Shown: positions 6,595-15,462, numbered from the stretch's first letter. The stretch: DNA of 22,823 bases from an uncultured Oscillospiraceae bacterium (GCA_900543795.1 UQSH01000026.1:1-22823); one strand, 5' to 3'. Numbers and translations: made by a program. Notes: generated by a model not told the origin, from the sequence alone.

Positions 6595-6612
6595 GTTTCT
6601 TAACGCTTTAAT

Positions 6613-6641
6613 AATATATCATAAGAAAATTACATAGTCAA
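6613..6641 (-). promoter_or_regulatory. tRNA operon promoter
   Basis: On the minus strand TTGACT (6641-6636) and TATATT (6618-6613) are separated by 17 nt, placing the start about 12 nt before the mature 5' end of tRNA-Thr. Confidence 0.75.
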
Positions 6642-6682
6642 GCCTTTTTTTCAATTTTATTATCTAATTTTTATTTTTATCA

Positions 6683-6688
6683 TATAAT
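6683..6688 (+). promoter_or_regulatory. -10 element of the asparagine synthetase promoter
   Basis: A perfect TATAAT lies 40 nt before the start codon. The -35 position (TTATCT at 6660-6665, 17-nt spacing) is weak. The promoter is divergent from that of the tRNA operon. Confidence 0.5.
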
Positions 6689-6728
6689 ACAATTGAACAG
6701 CTCAATGATATTTTTTAGAGGTGATACT

Positions 6729-8549
6729 ATGTGCGGAATTGCAGGAATTTTATCGCAGAACATAGATTTAAAAGAAAGAGAGCCGCTTATAAAAGACATC
6801 AGCGAAAGCTTAAAGCTGAGAGGTCCCGACGGCTTCGGAGAATACACAAAGCCGTATGTTACTTTGATACACAGGCGCCTTTCCGTTATAGACCCCGAAA
6901 AAGGCGCTCAGCCGATGAGCTTCGGCAAATATGTTATAGCCTACAACGGCGAAATTTACAACACGCAGGAGATAAAAAACACGCTGATTTCAAAGGGCTA
7001 TTCCTTTGATACGCAGTGCGACACGGAGGTTGTTTTAAAAGCATATTGCGAGTGGAAGGAAAAATGCTGTGAAAGGCTAAACGGCATTTTTGCCTTTGCC
7101 GTTTGGGATGATGCGGAGCACTCCCTATTTGTTTGCCGCGACAGAATTGGGGTTAAGCCGCTTTTTTACAGCAGTAAAAACGGAGTTTTCGCCTTTGCAA
7201 GCAGAATTAAAAGTCTGCTTCTTATTCCGGAAATATCTGCCGATGTTGACGAAAACGGGCTAAACGAAATATTTATGCTTGGCCCTGCAAAGCCAATAGG
7301 AAGCGCAGTTTTTAAGGATATAAGCGAGCTTCCTCCCGCTTCGTATATGACCGTTAAAAACGGCAATTTCATCATAAAGCAGTATTGGCGTTTAACCGCT
7401 ATGGAACACACGGACAACGAGGCGCAAACTATTGAAAAAACACATTTTCTTGTTACCGACGCTATCAAAAGGCAGCTTGTGTCCGATGTGCCGCTTTGCA
7501 CCTTTTTGAGCGGCGGACTTGATTCCTCGATTATCAGCGAAATTGCCTCTCGAGAATACTTGAAGCACGGAGAGAGGCTAACAACATATTCCGTTGATTA
7601 TACCGATAACGATAAGTTTTTCAAGGCGAGTGTTTTTCAGCCGAATAAGGACAGCGACTATATAAATCTTATTTCCGATTATATAAAAAGCGATCATAAA
7701 AATATTGTGCTCGACAACAAGGCAGTTGCGCTTGCGCTTAAGGAAAGCACCGAGGCAAGAGGAATTCCCGGCTTTACCGATGTTGATTCCTCGCTTATGC
7801 TATTTTGCCGTGAGGTTAAAAGGGAGCATACTGTTGCACTTTCGGGCGAGTGCGCAGATGAGATTTTCGGCGGCTACCCTTGGTATCATAACAAGGCTAT
7901 TCTTTTTGAGGACACTTTCCCTTGGAGCCGCTCAACAGATGTCAGAAAAAGCATATTAAAGGAAGGCTTGCTGAAAAATGCCGATGAGTATGTGAGAAGT
8001 AAATACCTTGAAACCGTTTCAAAAACCGATTATTTGGAAAGCGACGGAAAAACAGAGCGCCGTATGCGTGAAATGTTTATGCTCAATATGGATTGGTTTA
8101 TGCAAACGCTTCTTATGCGCAAGGACGCAATGAGTATGGAAAGCTCTCTTGAGGTTCGAGTTCCGTTTTGCGATTACAGAATTGCCGAATATGCCTATAA
8201 TATGCCGTGGAGCCTTAAATCGCTAAACGGCAGGGAAAAGGGTATTTTGCGAAAGGCGTTTGAAAACGAGCTCCCCGAGGAAATCGTTTACAGAAAGAAA
8301 AGCCCTTATCCCAAAACATATAATCCTGATTATTTTAACGAGGTGTGCAGGCTTAGCCGTGAGGTGCTTGCCGATAAAGGCTGCCCGCTTTATGAAATGC
8401 TGAACACAAAAAGGCTTGAAGAGCTTATGGAAAATCCCGATGTGCTCGGTGAGCCGTGGTACGGTCAGCTTATGAAGGGTCCGCAGGTGCTTGCTTATGT
8501 TGTTCAAATCTATTATTGGATAAAGGAATATAAGGTTAATTTTGTTTAA
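6729..8549 (+). CDS. asnB: Asparagine synthetase (glutamine-hydrolysing)
   Basis: Transfers glutamine amide nitrogen to AMP-activated aspartate to make asparagine in the cytosol. I choose the ATG at 6729 and not the in-frame ATG at 6693, because class II glutamine amidotransferases need Cys2 as N-terminal nucleophile (protein starts MCGIAG) and AGAGGTG lies 5 nt upstream. The protein is 606 residues. The amidotransferase domain shows LRGPDGFGEY, IHRRLSVID and AYNGEIYN. The synthetase domain carries the PP-loop SGGLDS (residues 261-266), SGECADEIFGGYPW and the conserved RVPFCDYRIAEYA and YRKKSPYPKTY motifs near the C-terminus. It is a monocistronic unit between the tRNA promoter and a hairpin shared with the convergent mannosidase gene. 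Confidence 0.95.
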   Translation: MCGIAGILSQNIDLKEREPLIKDISESLKLRGPDGFGEYTKPYVTLIHRRLSVIDPEKGAQPMSFGKYVIAYNGEIYNTQEIKNTLISKGYSFDTQCDTEVVLKAYCEWKEKCCERLNGIFAFAVWDDAEHSLFVCRDRIGVKPLFYSSKNGVFAFASRIKSLLLIPEISADVDENGLNEIFMLGPAKPIGSAVFKDISELPPASYMTVKNGNFIIKQYWRLTAMEHTDNEAQTIEKTHFLVTDAIKRQLVSDVPLCTFLSGGLDSSIISEIASREYLKHGERLTTYSVDYTDNDKFFKASVFQPNKDSDYINLISDYIKSDHKNIVLDNKAVALALKESTEARGIPGFTDVDSSLMLFCREVKREHTVALSGECADEIFGGYPWYHNKAILFEDTFPWSRSTDVRKSILKEGLLKNADEYVRSKYLETVSKTDYLESDGKTERRMREMFMLNMDWFMQTLLMRKDAMSMESSLEVRVPFCDYRIAEYAYNMPWSLKSLNGREKGILRKAFENELPEEIVYRKKSPYPKTYNPDYFNEVCRLSREVLADKGCPLYEMLNTKRLEELMENPDVLGEPWYGQLMKGPQVLAYVVQIYYWIKEYKVNFV

Positions 8550-8555
8550 CAAAAC

Positions 8556-8584
8556 ACCCTGCCTTGCAAAGCGCTTGGCAGGGT
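8556..8584. terminator. Hairpin between convergent asnB and mannosidase genes
   Basis: An 8-bp stem ACCCTGCC/GGCAGGGT (8556-8563 with 8577-8584) with a partly paired 13-nt centre begins 7 nt after the asnB stop. T-tracts on either side are weak (ATTTTATATT on the plus side), so termination efficiency is uncertain. Confidence 0.6.
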
Positions 8585-8598
8585 ATTATGATTTTATA

Positions 8599-11046
8599 TT
8601 AACTTACCGAATAATAAACTCTGTTTGCAATATTTTCGGGCTTAACGGAGAATCCTAATCTAAATGCAATTCTTGAAAGCCTTGATGCGCTTGATTTAAC
8701 ATTATTAACGCATTTAACGGAAATTTGATCCATATTTATTGAGCCTTCGCCGAGAAATATTTTTTTCTCCTCTGAGGGAATAAGGTCAAAGCAATTGTCG
8801 GAAAGGGGTGCGCTGCTGCCTTTAATATCAACAAAAACCTTGCGTGCGTATGTGTTGCTTTTCAGCGTTAGCTCATTGCCCGAAAGTGAAACGGAAATAT
8901 CCGCTTTTTTCAGCCGTGCAATGCGCTCGGGAGCCAACATAATCGTTTTTTGCGAAACGGGTGTTCCGTTGCAATAAAGACTTGCAGCTGCAAAGCAATC
9001 CTTTTTATTGAAGCCTCTTAACGATGCTTTAAGCACGCTTGTGGCGGAAATGCTCGGCGAGGAAATATCGGCTGATTTTTCAAGAAGCACTCTTCCGTCA
9101 AAGCTCATTATTTTAAATTCAACACGGCATTTTTTTGCTTCAAGCGTGTCATTAATAACATAAACCTCGGCGGAGCCTTTGCTTTCTTTGATTGAAACTG
9201 CAAGCGGAGAAAAGAAACGCCTTGCTTCATACATAAGCGGCTTCCATTTTCCGATGTAATCAACCGATGACCAGCTCGGAGCACCCCAGCAATCGTTTAA
9301 TTGCCACCATAATGCGCCGTTGCACCTGCCTGAATTTCTGCGCCAATGCTCTGCGGCATTACCAACACATTCGGCCTGTGTAAGCCCTGTTAAATAGATT
9401 AAATCATCAAAGCAGTCCGGCTTATTGTATTTTTCAAGAAGATAGAAAAGCATTTTGCTGTTGCCGGAAAGGCATTTTTGGTGATGAAGCATTGTTTTTG
9501 AATAAAGGTCAAGCTCATCCCTGTCTGCAAACTGCTCTATGCAGTCAATTGACGGAAGCGATTCCATTCCGTATTCACTGCAAAAGCGTGTGTATCTTTT
9601 TGTGTAATATTTAAGATTCTTACTGCCGTGCCAAACATGCCACATATGCGTGTCGCCGCATTTATCGGCAGTTATGTTTTTTCTGAATCCGTTTCCTATC
9701 GGCGAGGTTTCGATATAGGGCGTTATTTCGTCATATCTGCGAATTTCCTCAGGCAGTATTTCGTAAAAGAATTTTTTATACCATTTAACGATATTTGCCG
9801 TTTCCGGCATATACGAAAACATAAATTCAATTTCATTGTTTCCGCACCAAAGCGCAAGAGAAGGGTGGTGCATTATGCGCTTAACATTATATTCAACCTC
9901 TTTTTTTACGCTTTCCAGGTATTCCTCATTATAGAATGGATACATTAAGCAGGCAAACATAAAGTCCTGCCAAACAAGAAGCCCCTTTTCATCGCAAAGC
10001 TCATAAAATTCATCTGCGCCGTAATAGCCTCCGCCCCAAACACGAAGCATATTGAAATTTGCCTTTATAGAAGAATCAATAATATCCTCATAGGATTTTC
10101 TGCTTATCCTGTCGGGCAGAGCGTCGGTGGGAATAAGATTTGAGCCCTTTGCAAAAACGGGTATTCCGTTTAAAATAAACTGAAAATTATTTCCGTATTT
10201 ATCCGCTTTTCTGTTTAATTCAATAGTTCTTAATCCGATTTTCTTTGAAATTCCGTTTATTGATATTTCATAAAGAGGCTGCGTTTCCTTGCCGGAAAGC
10301 TCTCTTGTCCACCAAAGCTCAGGGCTTTCAATATCTATCTCGGCATTTCCGGAGATTAGCGTAAATTCAATTTTTTCTCCGCTCGGGCAAAAAATTTCTC
10401 CCGCACAGTCAATTGCCCTGTCTGCCTTAATATTGAGTGTAACCTTGTTTTCCGTGTGAGCTTGCTGAACCGAAAAATCTCGTATTTCATTGTTAAAGGC
10501 AAGTAATTCAATATCTCCCAAAATTCCCGAAACAGGCATATTAATTCCCCAGTCCCAGCCGAAATGGCAGGCGGGCTTTCTTATGTGGGCAACGCCGTTT
10601 ATGCCGTTTGCGTTTCTCGGCAGAGGGTCCTTTTCCTGCATTTTCTTAACATAATCAACGGGCGAGAAAATTTTAATTTCGATTGTGTTTTCGCCTTCTT
10701 TAAGATATTCCTTGGCTGAAATCTCAAAGCGCATATAGGCGTTGCTTGATTTGCCTGCAAGAGCGCCGTTTATGTAAATTTGTGCAAGCGTGTCGATTGA
10801 TTTGCAGGAAAGAATAACATTTTCAAAATCAAGAAAATCGCCGTCAACAGTAAAAGTCCTTGAAAAGCTTTTATCCTCGTCTGCAATATAAAGCGATCTA
10901 ATCTCGTTATCGGCATAAAACGGGTTGTCGATTTCTCCGCAGGATATAAGCACGCCGTAATCCGTTGCGGGAATATTTGCCTCAAAGGCTTTTTTGCTTT
11001 TTAACAATTCAAGATTCCATTTTCCGTTTAAATCAAGCTTTTTCAT
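8599..11046 (-). CDS. Beta-mannosidase, GH2
   Basis: Releases beta-linked mannose from manno-oligosaccharides or N-glycan cores. I start it at the ATG whose codon is 11044-11046, preceded on the minus strand by GAGGAT; the extra 40 codons upstream overlap the promoter and look non-coding. The protein is 815 residues with no signal peptide, so it is probably cytoplasmic. N-terminal MKKLDLNGKWNLELL and the sandwich motif HFGWDWGINMPVSGI are typical of beta-mannosidases. The barrel shows FNMLRVWGGGYYG, the acid/base Glu in WCGNNEIEF (Glu405) and the nucleophile Glu in CSEYGMESLPS (Glu491), then GALWWQLNDCWGAPSWSSVDY. These separate it from beta-galactosidases and glucuronidases of the same family. 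It has its own promoter at 11077-11105 and is convergent with asnB. Confidence 0.92.
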   Translation of the reverse strand: MKKLDLNGKWNLELLKSKKAFEANIPATDYGVLISCGEIDNPFYADNEIRSLYIADEDKSFSRTFTVDGDFLDFENVILSCKSIDTLAQIYINGALAGKSSNAYMRFEISAKEYLKEGENTIEIKIFSPVDYVKKMQEKDPLPRNANGINGVAHIRKPACHFGWDWGINMPVSGILGDIELLAFNNEIRDFSVQQAHTENKVTLNIKADRAIDCAGEIFCPSGEKIEFTLISGNAEIDIESPELWWTRELSGKETQPLYEISINGISKKIGLRTIELNRKADKYGNNFQFILNGIPVFAKGSNLIPTDALPDRISRKSYEDIIDSSIKANFNMLRVWGGGYYGADEFYELCDEKGLLVWQDFMFACLMYPFYNEEYLESVKKEVEYNVKRIMHHPSLALWCGNNEIEFMFSYMPETANIVKWYKKFFYEILPEEIRRYDEITPYIETSPIGNGFRKNITADKCGDTHMWHVWHGSKNLKYYTKRYTRFCSEYGMESLPSIDCIEQFADRDELDLYSKTMLHHQKCLSGNSKMLFYLLEKYNKPDCFDDLIYLTGLTQAECVGNAAEHWRRNSGRCNGALWWQLNDCWGAPSWSSVDYIGKWKPLMYEARRFFSPLAVSIKESKGSAEVYVINDTLEAKKCRVEFKIMSFDGRVLLEKSADISSPSISATSVLKASLRGFNKKDCFAAASLYCNGTPVSQKTIMLAPERIARLKKADISVSLSGNELTLKSNTYARKVFVDIKGSSAPLSDNCFDLIPSEEKKIFLGEGSINMDQISVKCVNNVKSSASRLSRIAFRLGFSVKPENIANRVYYSVS

Positions 11047-11076
11047 AATTTGATCCTCACTGTTTTTAATAAAATG

Positions 11077-11105
11077 ATTATAACATATATAAAGGCCCGG
11101 TTCAA
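11077..11105 (-). promoter_or_regulatory. Beta-mannosidase promoter
   Basis: On the minus strand TTGAAC (11105-11100) and TATAAT (11082-11077) are separated by 17 nt. It stands back to back with the queT promoter. Confidence 0.7.
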
Positions 11106-11119
11106 TCATAAAAAAGCAG

Positions 11120-11148
11120 TTGCATTTTTTGAGTGTGTGATATATAAT
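11120..11148 (+). promoter_or_regulatory. queT promoter
   Basis: TTGCAT (11120-11125) and TATAAT (11143-11148) are separated by 17 nt. The start near 11155 would put the structured leader at the very 5' end of the mRNA. Confidence 0.75.
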
Positions 11149-11152
11149 AGCC

Positions 11153-11219
11153 CTGTCAGTTCGCAAAATCCTGACCAGTCGCAGATTTTTCTGCGGCTTC
11201 TAAAAACAAAACTAAGGAG
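11153..11219 (+). promoter_or_regulatory. Putative preQ1 riboswitch, class uncertain (II or III-like)
   Basis: The roughly 75-nt leader of a queuosine-precursor transporter gene is the classic position for preQ1 riboswitches. Visible structure: stem GTCAG/CTGAC (11155-11159 with 11171-11175) with an 11-nt loop; a second hairpin CGCAG/CTGCG (11180-11184 with 11191-11195); then an A-rich tail TAAAAACAAAACTAAGGAG that ends in the ribosome binding site. A hairpin, an embedded second hairpin and a 3' tail containing the Shine-Dalgarno sequence resemble class II/III preQ1 pseudoknots more than the compact class I. TCCT at 11169-11172 could pair with AGGA at 11215-11218 and hide the ribosome binding site. 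No consensus comparison could be run, so class and ligand are inferred from position and architecture. Confidence 0.6.
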
Positions 11220-11230
11220 AAAATTGAATT

Positions 11231-11764
11231 ATGAAAAACAAAAAGGTAAACGCAATTGTTCAAACTGCGGTTATTGCCGCAATGTATGCCGCCTTAACCT
11301 ATGCCCAGAATTTTATCCTTCCGGGCTCAACCTCTGCCGCCGTGCAGTTCAGGGTATCCGAAGCGCTCAATGCTCTTGCACTTTTCACGCCATATGCAAT
11401 TCCGGGGCTGACAATCGGATGCATCCTCTCCAATATTTATAATATCGGAGCAGGGCTTCCGCTTGATATGATTTTCGGCTCGCTTGCAACTCTCGGCGCA
11501 ACGCTTTCCATCAGGGCTTTGAGAAATGTTAAAATAAAGGATTATCCGTTTCTCTCAATGCTTATGCCTGCCCTTTGGAACGGTGCAATAGTCGGCTGGG
11601 AAATCGAGGCTTTCTTTATTGAAGGCAATTTTAAATTTACGAGCTTTCTTGTTCAGGGCGGTCTTGTTGCGCTCGGAGAGCTTGCGGTTATGATAACGCT
11701 CGGAACAATTATTTATTTTATTATGATTAAAAGAAATTTGGATAAAAGGCTTTTTAATCAGTAA
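11231..11764 (+). CDS. queT: QueT-type ECF transporter substrate-binding (S) component
   Basis: An integral membrane S component that captures a queuosine precursor (preQ1 or related base) and hands it to a shared energy-coupling module (EcfA/A'/T) encoded elsewhere. The 177-residue length and about six hydrophobic segments fit the family. Recognisable QueT features are the N-terminal AVIAAMYAALTYA helix, the VQFRVSEALNALALFTPYAIPGL block and IGCILSNIYNIGAGLPLDMIFGSLATL. The ATG is 11 nt after AAGGAG. It is a monocistronic gene: consensus promoter and structured leader upstream, strong terminator 14 nt downstream. The location next to a putative preQ1 riboswitch supports the substrate assignment. 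Confidence 0.9.
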   Translation: MKNKKVNAIVQTAVIAAMYAALTYAQNFILPGSTSAAVQFRVSEALNALALFTPYAIPGLTIGCILSNIYNIGAGLPLDMIFGSLATLGATLSIRALRNVKIKDYPFLSMLMPALWNGAIVGWEIEAFFIEGNFKFTSFLVQGGLVALGELAVMITLGTIIYFIMIKRNLDKRLFNQ

Positions 11765-11777
11765 ATATTAAAATGTA

Positions 11778-11817
11778 AGCACCGCAGAGATTTAATCGTC
11801 TCTGCGGTGCTTTTTTT
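11778..11817 (+). terminator. Intrinsic terminator of queT
   Basis: A perfect 13-bp stem AGCACCGCAGAGA (11778-11790) with 11799-11811, an 8-nt loop and a T7 tail. It also separates queT from the convergent DUF4363 gene. Confidence 0.93.
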
Positions 11818-11819
11818 GT

Positions 11820-12188
11820 TTATAAAATATTTCTTATTGAAATTTCGGAGGTTTCCTTAAGCCTTTTTATTTCGCTTTGAGCCTCAACAAGAATTTCATT
11901 TGTTTCTTCAACGCTTAATGTTGATATTGTGTCTAACATACCTATATATGCGTTTGCGTCCTCAATCATATCATGGTCAGACATAAGCGCTAAAATATAG
12001 TAATATTTATCCCATTTCTTTTCAATTTGAAGGCAGTATTGCCTCTTTTCCTGCTGAACCTGCGTTGAAATTGCCGTGTTAATATCGTCGGTAATTTCCT
12101 CGTAAACCTTATTAATTGTCATTTGCTCGAATATGCAAAGAATAATTATCACGGAAAGAAAAACGGCGGAAAACCAAAGTCTTTTCAT
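11820..12188 (-). CDS. DUF4363 family membrane-anchored protein
   Basis: A 122-residue protein with one N-terminal membrane helix (about residues 4-20, LWFSAVFLSVIIILCIF) and a long, helical, probably extracytoplasmic or forespore-facing tail rich in Glu, Gln and Lys. It fits the DUF4363 family, which in Clostridia is commonly encoded next to DUF421 proteins. Here its ATG overlaps the stop codon of the DUF421 gene by one base (TGATG), showing translational coupling. No enzymatic motif is visible. Family assignment rests on length, topology and neighbour; function is unknown. Confidence 0.72.
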   Translation of the reverse strand: MKRLWFSAVFLSVIIILCIFEQMTINKVYEEITDDINTAISTQVQQEKRQYCLQIEKKWDKYYYILALMSDHDMIEDANAYIGMLDTISTLSVEETNEILVEAQSEIKRLKETSEISIRNIL

Positions 12189-12865
12189 CAGCTCTTGCTC
12201 CTTTTCGGTATAACAAAAACCCTTCCGTTATTATCAATTGTAAGAAGCATTATTTCGGAAATGTCTCTGTCCTCATTTTTAACAAGCAGTGTTATTTCGC
12301 TTTCCCTGTATTTCTCTTGACCGAAATATTCGGTTATTTCCTCTCCGTCAAGCACAAGCGGTATAGGCGTTGATTGCGGCTCAACCGTTAGATTTAACTG
12401 CTTTGGCGTTACGGCGCATTCCTCTGTTCTTTGCAAAACGGAAACGGTTCCGTTTGTTTCTATGATTGCGTCCTGAACGGTTGAAATATCAAAAATACCC
12501 TTTTGCCTTATTGCGTCTAATAAATCGTCCATAGTCAGCCTAAGCCGTTTCATTTGCGTTTCGTTCAGCTTGCCGTCTTTAATAACAAAAATCGGCTTGC
12601 CCTGAACAATGCTTCTGAATTTTTCGCTTTTCATGGCAATGGAGGAAGCGATAATTTCAAGTGAAACAAAAATCAGTATCGGAACAAACATATTCGCAAG
12701 CGGCATTCCGTTGTCTTGCAGAGGAATAATTGCAACCTGCGAAACAAGGATTGTTATAACAAGCTCGTGAGGAGTCATTTCTCCTATCTGCCTTTTTCCC
12801 ATAATTCTAAGCGCAATAATAACCATTAAGTAAATTATAACACTTCGAATAAAAAGTATGCTCAT
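12188..12865 (-). CDS. DUF421 (YetF-like) membrane protein
   Basis: A 225-residue protein with three N-terminal membrane helices (about residues 4-20, 33-49 and 58-76) bearing RIMGKRQIGEMTPHELVITILVSQVA, the hallmark of DUF421/YetF proteins. A cytosolic domain follows, with GKPIFVIKDGKLNETQMKRLRLTMDDLLDAIRQKGIFDISTVQDAIIETNGTVSVL. DUF421 proteins such as YetF and 2Duf are associated with the inner spore membrane and spore resistance in Bacillus. Start at 12865 is preceded on the minus strand by GAGGTGATT. It is divergent from the gerA gene (97-nt gap) and coupled to the DUF4363 gene. The spore role here is inferred from the neighbourhood. Confidence 0.9.
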   Translation of the reverse strand: MSILFIRSVIIYLMVIIALRIMGKRQIGEMTPHELVITILVSQVAIIPLQDNGMPLANMFVPILIFVSLEIIASSIAMKSEKFRSIVQGKPIFVIKDGKLNETQMKRLRLTMDDLLDAIRQKGIFDISTVQDAIIETNGTVSVLQRTEECAVTPKQLNLTVEPQSTPIPLVLDGEEITEYFGQEKYRESEITLLVKNEDRDISEIMLLTIDNNGRVFVIPKRSKS

Positions 12866-12962
12866 AAAGAATCACCTCAATGCTTTTTAACTATTTTTTG
12901 CATAAGACGGCGATTTATTGAAAAAATATTTTTGAAATATTTTGAAAAAAGGTGCTTCTTTT

Positions 12963-14414
12963 ATGGAAATGATATATTCTTCTGTTTCGGATAATAAAAA
13001 TAAGCTTAAAACGGATTATTCCGATTGCTCTGATTTTCTGCTGCGCGATTGCTTTGTTGCGGGAAGTAAGGCAATTGTTTGCGTGCTTGACGGAATGATA
13101 GATTCGCTTCAGCTTTCCCAGCTTATTATGACGCCTCTTTTGCATTGCAAGGATATTAAAAAGAAAAACAGAGAGCTTTTTGATGAAATTAAGCTGAATG
13201 TTGTTAACTCTCTTGAAATGAGCGAGATAAAAAGCTTTGAGGATATTTATTATTTTTTGTCCTCCGGCTTTGCAATTGTAATAATAGATGGCGTTTCCTG
13301 TGCTCTTGCGCTCGGAATTCAGGGCTTTGAAAAGCGTTCTGTTGATGAACCGTCAAATGAGGCAAATATAAAGGGCGCAAAGGAATGCTTTACGGAAACC
13401 TTAAACGATAATAAGGCGATGCTTCACAGAAGGATAAAATCTCCCAATTTAAAGCTCAGGCAAATTAAGGTTGGCAGGCAGGCAAAAACCTCGGTTGTTA
13501 TAACCTATATAAAAGGCACTGCCGATGAGCGCCTTGTTTCAGATGTTGAAAAAAGGATAACAGCCGCACCGATAGATCACCTTCAGGATTTCGGAATGCT
13601 GATACCATATCTTGACAGCAATGTTAAATCCTTTTTTACCGCAACGGGATGCACAGAGCGGCCAGACACGCTTTGCTCAAAGCTTTTTGAAGGCAGGGTG
13701 GGTGTTATTGTTGACGGCTCGCCCTATGCAATTTTTGTTCCTTATCTGTTTTCGGATTCGTTTTCAACCGTTGATGATTATGATAACAGACCGTTTTATG
13801 CAACTCTTAACCGCCTTTTGAAATATTTCTCCTTTTGTATATCGGTTGTTCTTCCGGGCTTTTATGTTGCAACGGGAACATTTCATCAGGAGCTTATTCC
13901 AACCTCCCTGCTTTACACTATTGCGGCTGCAGAGGCTTCAACGCCGTTTTCGCTTATGCAGGAGGCGGTTATGGTGCTTGTGCTTTATGAAATTATGAGG
14001 GAAGCGGGCTTGCGCCTGCCGAAGTCAATCGGCCATGCCGTTTCTATTATCGGTGCCCTTGTTATAGGTGATGCCGTTGTTAATGCAGGTCTTGTGGGTG
14101 CGCCTATGCTTGTTGTTGTGGCGGTAACGGCAATTGCCTCGTATGTTATTTATCCTCTTTATGAAAGTATTTCCGTTTTAAGAATAATCTTCATTTTGCT
14201 CGGCGGTTTAACGGGGATTTACGGCATTACACTCGGCATCTGCGTTTTGTGTGTTAATATTTGCGCCGTTAATCCTTACGGTGTGCCGTTTTCCGCTCCT
14301 ATTTCCCCCCTCAGCGTGCACAGTATGGGAGATATATTTATCAGGCAAAATTGGAAAAAGCTTGTTAATCACGGCTTTAAAATTCAAGGGCTGAGAGGTG
14401 CTGACATTGACTGA
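12963..14414 (+). CDS. gerA: Spore germinant receptor subunit A (GerA family)
   Basis: A subunit of an inner-spore-membrane germinant receptor. I start at the ATG at 12963 because AAAAGGTG ends 8 nt upstream; a TTG 7 codons earlier overlaps this site. The protein is 483 residues. The cytosolic N-terminal domain includes SGFAIVIIDG, RRIKSPNLKLRQIKVGRQAKTSVVITYIKGTAD and EGRVGVIVDGSPYAIFVPYLFSDSFSTVDDYDNRPF. Membrane segments start near residue 290 (SFCISVVLPGFYVA). The family's conserved HQELIPTSLL, EAGLRLPKSIGHAVSIIGALVIGDAVVNAGLVG and YPLYESISVLR stretches follow. It is the first gene of a gerA-gerB-gerC operon; all three overlap end to start. The germinant cannot be predicted from sequence. 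No convincing sigma-G promoter was found upstream. Confidence 0.93.
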   Translation: MEMIYSSVSDNKNKLKTDYSDCSDFLLRDCFVAGSKAIVCVLDGMIDSLQLSQLIMTPLLHCKDIKKKNRELFDEIKLNVVNSLEMSEIKSFEDIYYFLSSGFAIVIIDGVSCALALGIQGFEKRSVDEPSNEANIKGAKECFTETLNDNKAMLHRRIKSPNLKLRQIKVGRQAKTSVVITYIKGTADERLVSDVEKRITAAPIDHLQDFGMLIPYLDSNVKSFFTATGCTERPDTLCSKLFEGRVGVIVDGSPYAIFVPYLFSDSFSTVDDYDNRPFYATLNRLLKYFSFCISVVLPGFYVATGTFHQELIPTSLLYTIAAAEASTPFSLMQEAVMVLVLYEIMREAGLRLPKSIGHAVSIIGALVIGDAVVNAGLVGAPMLVVVAVTAIASYVIYPLYESISVLRIIFILLGGLTGIYGITLGICVLCVNICAVNPYGVPFSAPISPLSVHSMGDIFIRQNWKKLVNHGFKIQGLRGADID

Positions 14415-15462
14415 ATACAAAAGAAATATGATTGCTCCGCTGAATCTTTTCTTTCTTTTCACGGTTAGCAGAATGCTCATTGTTTTCACAATAAGCTCTG
14501 TTGTTCTTAAAAGCGCTTATTCGTTTGATATTATCATCAGCATTGCCGCTTCATTTGTTATAATTATGCTTTTATCCATTCCCGTTATAAAGCTTATTGA
14601 AAGCAATAAGAATGTTTTAAATAACAAAATAATCGCCTTGGCTTACGGCATTTATTTTATTTATGCAGGCTCAATAAATGTCAGCAAATTTGCAATGTTT
14701 TCCTCAACGGAGCTAAACCAAAACGCAAAGCTCCTTTTCCTTGCGGCAACAATGATAGCTGCGTGCATTTATGCGGCGTCGCTTCGCATTGAGGCAATCT
14801 CCCGCTTCGGCTCGTTTGTTTTTGTGCTTATGGTTTTGGGCGTTGTAGGCTTAACGGGCTTTTGCGCAAAGGATTTTTCCTCGCTTAATCTTTTTCCGAT
14901 TGTGCAAAACAGCAAAATGCAAATGCTTAATAATATGCTTTTTTCCGTTGCAAGCACCAATGAGCTTCTTTTGATTTTCGTGCTTGCGCCAAAGGTAAAC
15001 GGAAAAATTAAAAAGCCGTTTTATTTTTCAATGGTGCTTTCATATCTTATTGCAATGCTTATGGTTGTCCTTGTTATCGGCGTTTTGGGCGACACGGCAT
15101 CGCTTGCGTCATATCCCGTTTTTGAGGCTTCGGAGCTTGCAAAGCTCGGAACGAATGAACGCCTCGAATCTATTTTTATCGCTCTTTGGATTTTTGCTAT
15201 TTTTCTTAAAACAACGCTTTATCTTTATTGTGCGTCGCAATGCTTTAAGGGCAAAAAAGAGGGAACAAAATGTGTTGCCTGCGGATGTGTTATGCTTCTT
15301 GCCGCATGGCTGATTTTAAGCGGAAACGCTTATAACAGACTTGAAAATATCTTTGTTATAATTCCTTATTTTGTTTTTGCAGCCGTTATCCCCTGCGGTT
15401 ATCTGATTTTCGGCAAAAGAAAGAGTGGAGATGATTTGATTGAAGCCTTTAAGAATAATTAA
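14407..15462 (+). CDS. gerB: Spore germinant receptor subunit B (GerB, APC-like transporter fold)
   Basis: A 351-residue integral membrane protein with about ten hydrophobic segments, of the GerAB/endospore permease family whose fold is that of amino-acid transporters and which is thought to bind the germinant. I choose the TTG at 14407: GAGAGGTG at 14393-14400 lies 6 nt upstream, whereas an upstream in-frame GTG is part of that site. The start overlaps the gerA stop by 8 nt. Features include SRMLIVFTISSVV in the first helix, FCAKDFSSLNLFPIVQN mid-protein and FIALWIFAIFLKTTLYLYCASQCF. It overlaps the next gene by 23 nt. Confidence 0.9.
   Translation: MTEYKRNMIAPLNLFFLFTVSRMLIVFTISSVVLKSAYSFDIIISIAASFVIIMLLSIPVIKLIESNKNVLNNKIIALAYGIYFIYAGSINVSKFAMFSSTELNQNAKLLFLAATMIAACIYAASLRIEAISRFGSFVFVLMVLGVVGLTGFCAKDFSSLNLFPIVQNSKMQMLNNMLFSVASTNELLLIFVLAPKVNGKIKKPFYFSMVLSYLIAMLMVVLVIGVLGDTASLASYPVFEASELAKLGTNERLESIFIALWIFAIFLKTTLYLYCASQCFKGKKEGTKCVACGCVMLLAAWLILSGNAYNRLENIFVIIPYFVFAAVIPCGYLIFGKRKSGDDLIEAFKNN

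Noticed and set aside
11050..11442. A 130-codon plus-strand frame overlapping the queT leader
   Set aside because: It runs through two promoters and the structured leader and then out of frame through queT; queT has the clear family match and ribosome binding site.
12866..12962. Sigma-G or sigma-F promoter between the DUF421 and gerA genes
   Set aside because: GCATAA near 12899 resembles a -35, but no matching CATnnTA-type -10 follows at the right distance on either strand.
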